From the NCBI GenBank assembly GCA_009103225.1, contig RHPI01001037.1, positions 1,801,849-1,828,243 on the forward strand: DNA of 26,395 nt, read 5' to 3'. The stretch comes from Chlorokybus atmophyticus (taxonomy: Eukaryota; Streptophyta; Chlorokybophyceae; Chlorokybales; Chlorokybaceae). The notes beneath the pieces are model-generated. The model had not been told where the DNA came from, made no database searches, and saw only the letters and a list, made by a program, of their open reading frames with translations. Within the stretch, counting starts at the first letter, position 1. Every line of letters begins with the position of its first letter. Both the position numbers and the translations under genes were made by a program. Shown piece after piece: positions 22,583 to 26,395 of this stretch.

Positions 22583-23022
22583 GATCATTCTTGGACATTA
22601 AACAAGAGGTCCAAGGGCTAATGTGGCAGCCCTAGACATGAGTTGTGGTCAACGCAGCCATAACGAGGCAAGTAGCCTTGGACTTGGATGTTCGAGGTCG
22701 GAGAGCAGCAAAGAGGGGGTATATGAACGGCCTCAACAAGTGTCTAAGGGGGCTCAGCATGTGCATACTCGACTCTTGTGTGTGGGGTGCCTAGTTTGGT
22801 TGTTCAGGGGCTCTCCCTCTCATCCCATGTGGGGCGTGATGCTTGTGGCAGCTCTGCACATGTGTGTGGGGTGCTTGAGTGTGCATGTGTGTGGGAGCTG
22901 GGTAGAGAGGTTGGTGGCATCCTCTCCTTTCTTGGTGCGGTGCTGTGACTTCCCCTTCAAGGTACTGCACCGCGTGTTGCTGGTCGGGCTTCCGGAAGCA
23001 AGTCCTTGTGCTTGTGCATAAG

Positions 23023-23809
23023 CAGGCCTCGCATGCAGTTCAGCGTGTGCGTGAATTTGTGTGTGTTTGTTGTGCGCACGCGTATGTTGGTTCATGTATG
23101 AGCGCGTTGCTATGTGCATTTGCGTGCACATGTAGGCCTTTGCGTGTGCGCGCGTGCTGTAAGACAATCCGCGTGTGCAATGTGCGCGCGGGTGTGAGTG
23201 TATGTTTATTTTGGTGTGCGTATACTGACTTGCCTAGCAACACCGTGGCTCTTACGCGTGTCGGCTGCTAAGGCCGCCTGCTTTGCGGCCTGGTCAGTCT
23301 CCTCCTCCACTTGCAGTGTGTAGTCGTGCCGCACACACTGCACCGCACTTAGTTCAACCCATCTTGTGCGCAGCTTTAAGCCGCCGTCAGTGCCGCCAAT
23401 ACCTCCGCCACGTGGCCACAACTCTTGACGAGTTACGGCGGATCTGCGTGAATACGCCGACGGTTCTCAACCGCCGACGAAAATTGGAATACGCCAATGG
23501 TCGACGGGCCAGCGGTTGGAGATCAGTGCGGTAGGCAAATTCAGCGGTCGGCGAGCTTGGCCGGTGTTCATTAGCTCGCATTTGCTCAATGACCTCAATA
23601 TGGCTTCTTGCCGGTCCTTCGCAAGCAAGCCTTCCTCACCTTGCTAGTTGCTGGTTGGTGAGTGGATCGTACTATGAACGATAATACATTGTGCGAAAGT
23701 GTTATCCATAAAGTCGTCATTGATTTGCATGTTGGTTTTACATTACTTGTGTAAAATCGTTACAATGGTTATCTACCTGTAATTAGTCGACCGAAATTAC
23801 TGCAAAAGG
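23023..23809. mobile_element. probable nested insertion within the family B LTR
   Basis: In the 9486 copy, GGATAAG runs straight into TTTGCCAAG. Here the two halves are separated by about 787 bp. The block holds GC-rich sequence with repeated CGCCGAC-type words, a hairpin TGCAGTGTGT...ACACACTGCA (23312-23342) and a minus-strand frame containing LKLRTRWVELSAVQCVRHDY that looks coding. Only short similarity (GCATAAG and GCAAAAG) is seen at the edges, so the mechanism of insertion is unknown. Confidence 0.5.
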
Positions 23810-23852
23810 TTTGCCAAGACGTCCAGCAAGTAAGTGAGTGGTATCGTTACAT

Positions 23853-23878
23853 CCATCAACCGCATTGTGCGTGTTACC
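23853..23878. repeat. right copy of the 26-bp flanking duplication
   Basis: It starts one base after the LTR end and is followed by AGCAG and a GTAGGA splice donor. In the reading frame used for the host exon it codes for INRIVRVT, as does the left copy. Confidence 0.9.
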
Positions 23879-25829
23879 AGCAGGTAGGAGTCATCTTCTG
23901 CCACACCTTGATAGACAGTATTGCAGGCCCATGGCAGCGCCCACCATTGACATGGTGGCCATGAACGCCATTCAGGTGGCCAGCACCCAGCCCCAACGTG
24001 TTACTCTACTCTTGTAGTACGATGGTCAGCAGCAGAAGTTCGCCTTTGTGAATACAACTACCGGCGAGGGGCTTAAGAAGTTGGTGCGCTCCACGTTTAG
24101 CATTCCCAACAACCAGCTGCTGTCATTCCAGCGTGATAATTACACGGTGGACACAGCATTCCTATTGCAAGGCTGCAACCACGTCGTGCATCTCTCCTCG
24201 GTGGTTCCCAGCAGCAATACAACAATTGTGGTGAGTTTTCATTGCACTGCCAGCATGGCCGTTTGCATGCATCATGTGCACGCGTTGATTATGCACGTTG
24301 CGTGTTGCATGCAATGACACTACCATCTTTTTGCACGTTGCTTGATGCTGCATGCAGGCTCACATCATCGTTACAAATGCCATGTGCAGGTTGACGGCGA
24401 GGTCCGCAAAGTTATTTACAAGAAGGGACGCGCAAGCTAAGGAGGGCAGAAGATCCACAAAGAGCAAGAATGAGGCTGAGCTTCTCACCACGACCGAGAC
24501 AGCTGCCATGCATACCCTCATCAAGACCTTCTTGCGTCCAGTACTTCCATATGGTACGGTGTATCCGTTGCTGTCTTTGAGTTGCCAGTGTCATGCATGC
24601 TGCGACAAACCATTGAGTGCGAGCAGCTGACTTGCATTCTCACAGGCGGCTTTCTCAAGTTGGATGTGCAGCCCATCCCAACACACAATAAGTTTATGGC
24701 AACCATCCGCACTGACCCCGACCTTGCCAGTGCTCATATTCACAAGCTCATGCCCAAAACCAACGAGTACCTGTGGTCGCACGCTCCCAGGCACAAGATT
24801 ATTTAAGAAGGCAAACAGATTAAGGATGGCATGTGGAAGATTGAGCCAAACAACAAACCGTTATCTGTAGAGCTGCTGAGGATGGCATGCAACCCCAAAG
24901 TGGGAGAAGATGGAATTGGCCATTGCCAATGCACTAGAGTGCAGTAAAGCGGAGCCTTTAGCTGCTGGTACGCAACGGCCTACTCTTTCACCACCGCCAA
25001 CTGTTTAACAACTCGCTCGGTGAGCATGCACAAAAGATTTTACATTTGCACTGACATTGTGCATGCTATCAGCGCATATTGTCTGACTATGTTGCCTTAC
25101 AGTCAGCAGACACCAATGCGTTCGCGCACACACGCCTCGGGCACAGAAGCATTGGTGGAAATTGAAGCTGGGTGTTTGGATGCCAACGAGACAAAGAGTA
25201 AAGATGAGCAACCAATCGATTAGGATCAGGAATTCATCGATGATGATAAGCGGCTAAAGAGGCGGTCTGTGCTGACACCAGGTAGTGCATTCTTCCGTTA
25301 GGAAATTGAAGAGGACGCAGACCTCACGAGATGATATAACATTGAAGCTCGTTGCTCGGGCTAGCAAGAACCCCACTCAAGGCATTGCACTTGGCAAGAG
25401 CGCACGGGAGCGACTTAACGAGGAGGCTACCACGTCGACTAAAAAGCCGATTAAGAAAGCTCGCCCTCTGCCCGCCAAACGCGGTGCAAAGTATGTTGGC
25501 CAATCTGTCTGCACTGCATGGTGTTTAGTAGTTAGCCATGACACTGTATCCATCTGTAACTTGCAGGAGGCTGATAAGGCTAGTGCGCAGGTGCAAAAGC
25601 ACGAAAAGGGAAAGGCGATACGCAGCGCAGATGTTGGGCGAGTGTCGCGCTTTGAGCAGGCAGCGCATGTGAACATTTTTAGGCAACGATGGTTCTACAA
25701 GAAACAAGACCTCAAGCTGGAGCAAACACCATTGATAGGTCCAGAGAGCGAAGTGAATGCTGGTGAACGAGCTGTGTGTGTACACAACCTTGTAGCAGTT
25801 GTGACAATATGTGTAAATCAATGTTAAGC

Positions 25830-26375
25830 AGCTGTATAATTATGTTCAGTGAGTTGATGGAGTGGCTTGCATTGTAGTACACATGCATATGTAATCACGC
25901 CCATAGCTGTGCTGCATTTTCTTGCCGTTGAGTCGACATTGCTTCTGGCAGCAAACAGGCAAGCAGCAACCTAGCGCACATCTGCTATGTCTTGCATGAA
26001 CTAGTGACCCTGCAAGCATGGCTGATAGTTGAAGTTTATTATCGCCTGTCGATGAGCTACAAGTCAACTAGCTATCAGGTAGCCATGCTAGGTACTTTGG
26101 AAAGTTGGTTAAAAATGTTTGATAACAGGATTCGGTACATATAATCAGACATGACATGTGCACAACAGGCTATCTACAGTTGATGTACCCAGTATAGAGT
26201 CTAATGGTATCTGGTCTCGCCAGACTGCGACAGGTTGCGACGAGACCATTATATACGGTGGTGGATGGACGCTAGTTGTATGACAGTTCTACCATTTAGC
26301 GTAGTGTTGCGCTGAGCCGAAACATGGGCACCCCAAGCTTGCAGGTGGCTTCTTTTTCGGTGTTTTTGTTTGGGA
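25830..26375. other. non-coding stretch with an inverted repeat
   Basis: No supported gene. TGGTCTCG (26212-26219) and CGAGACCA (26241-26248) form a stem around a 21-nt spacer, flanked outside by TAATGG-like and CATTA words. Confidence 0.45.
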
Positions 26376-26395
26376 GGGGGGGGGGGGGGGGGGGG
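26376..26395. other. terminal poly-G tract
   Basis: Twenty G to the end of the window; the same artefact type as at 20264 and 10876. Confidence 0.85.

Larger units (their letters stand above)
22067..23851 (+). mobile_element. family B LTR, second copy, with internal expansion and a nested insertion
   Basis: It begins TGTCACGCCTATAAGGCT and ends GTGGTATCGTTACA, matching both ends of the 9486-10474 element. Shared internal blocks run from 22067 to about 22275 and from about 22770 to 23022. It differs by a GCATATG-type microsatellite (22300-22460), a 60-bp tandem duplication (22463-22582) and a 787-bp block (23023-23809) absent from the other copy. The flanks are a 26-bp direct repeat rather than 5 bp. 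Confidence 0.75.
22018..25740 (+). pseudogene. decaying multi-exon gene interrupted by an LTR
   Basis: The exon fragment 22018-22066 reads RRERKGAINRIVRVT. After the inserted LTR, a repeat of INRIVRVT continues as TSR to a GTAGGA donor at 23884. The next exon starts at 23927, in phase, and includes MAAPTIDMVAMNAIQ. The same frame then meets a TAG at about 24017 (avoidable by a 42-nt intron) and continues KFAFVNTTTGEGLKKLVRST up to a GTGAGT donor at 24231. From 24390 it reads VDGEVRKVIYKKGRAS, then TAA with a one-base frame change. An exon from about 24647 (FLKLDVQPIPTHNKFMATI) meets TAA at 24804 and then reads on as EGKQIKDGMWKIEPNN. A basic Lys-rich exon follows around 25340-25490, and more sequence from 25566. 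No family is recognised. The several lesions argue for a pseudogene. Confidence 0.5.

Overview
This is a eukaryotic nuclear window, most likely from a green alga. A streptophyte alga such as a Closterium-type desmid is a guess, not a demonstration. The evidence is: intron-rich genes with clear donor and acceptor sites, a secreted legumin-like bicupin gene with eight exons, a Ty3/gypsy element of a type I associate with green algae, many microsatellites, and no operons or ribosome binding sites. Unique sequence is AT-leaning, while the retroelement and the cupin exons are richer in GC. Three poly-G/poly-C tracts, one of them wrapped around 154 Ns, are probably assembly or sequencing artefacts.

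Layout. 178-380: a long foldback. About 600-1982 (minus): exon-like pieces of an unrecognised, probably broken gene. 2531-2785: a 126-bp tandem duplication rich in CATATG-type words. About 3145-7139 (plus): a 5'-truncated, decayed Ty3/gypsy element with a gag remnant, protease, partial reverse transcriptase (RT), RNase H, integrase and a C-terminal PHD finger. It is followed by its 3' LTR (7140-7930) and a second 205-bp LTR fragment (7973-8177). 9486-10474: a solo LTR of a different family with a perfect 5-bp target duplication. 10876-11058: assembly gap. 11322-12508 (minus): a predicted coiled-coil protein gene with a large hairpin in one intron. 12560-15373: non-coding sequence with microsatellites. 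15374-17647 (minus): the best gene in the window, an intact 414-residue secreted bicupin. 17744-17941: a foldback just upstream of it. 17942-21876: mostly non-coding, with a poly-G tract. 22018-25740 (plus): exons of a decaying gene, one of which is interrupted by a second copy of the 9486-type LTR, itself carrying a nested insertion. 25830-26395: non-coding, ending in poly-G.

The genes do not form a pathway. The window is one well-preserved host gene in a repeat-rich neighbourhood where LTR elements and foldbacks have inserted repeatedly. The items most worth a second look are: the PHD finger on the integrase; the fact that every stop in the 3.7-kb pol frame is TAG, three of them where Trp is expected; three GC-AG introns out of seven in the cupin gene; the metal-ligand-free legumin-type bicupin; and the LTR insertion into a coding exon flanked by a 26-bp duplication.
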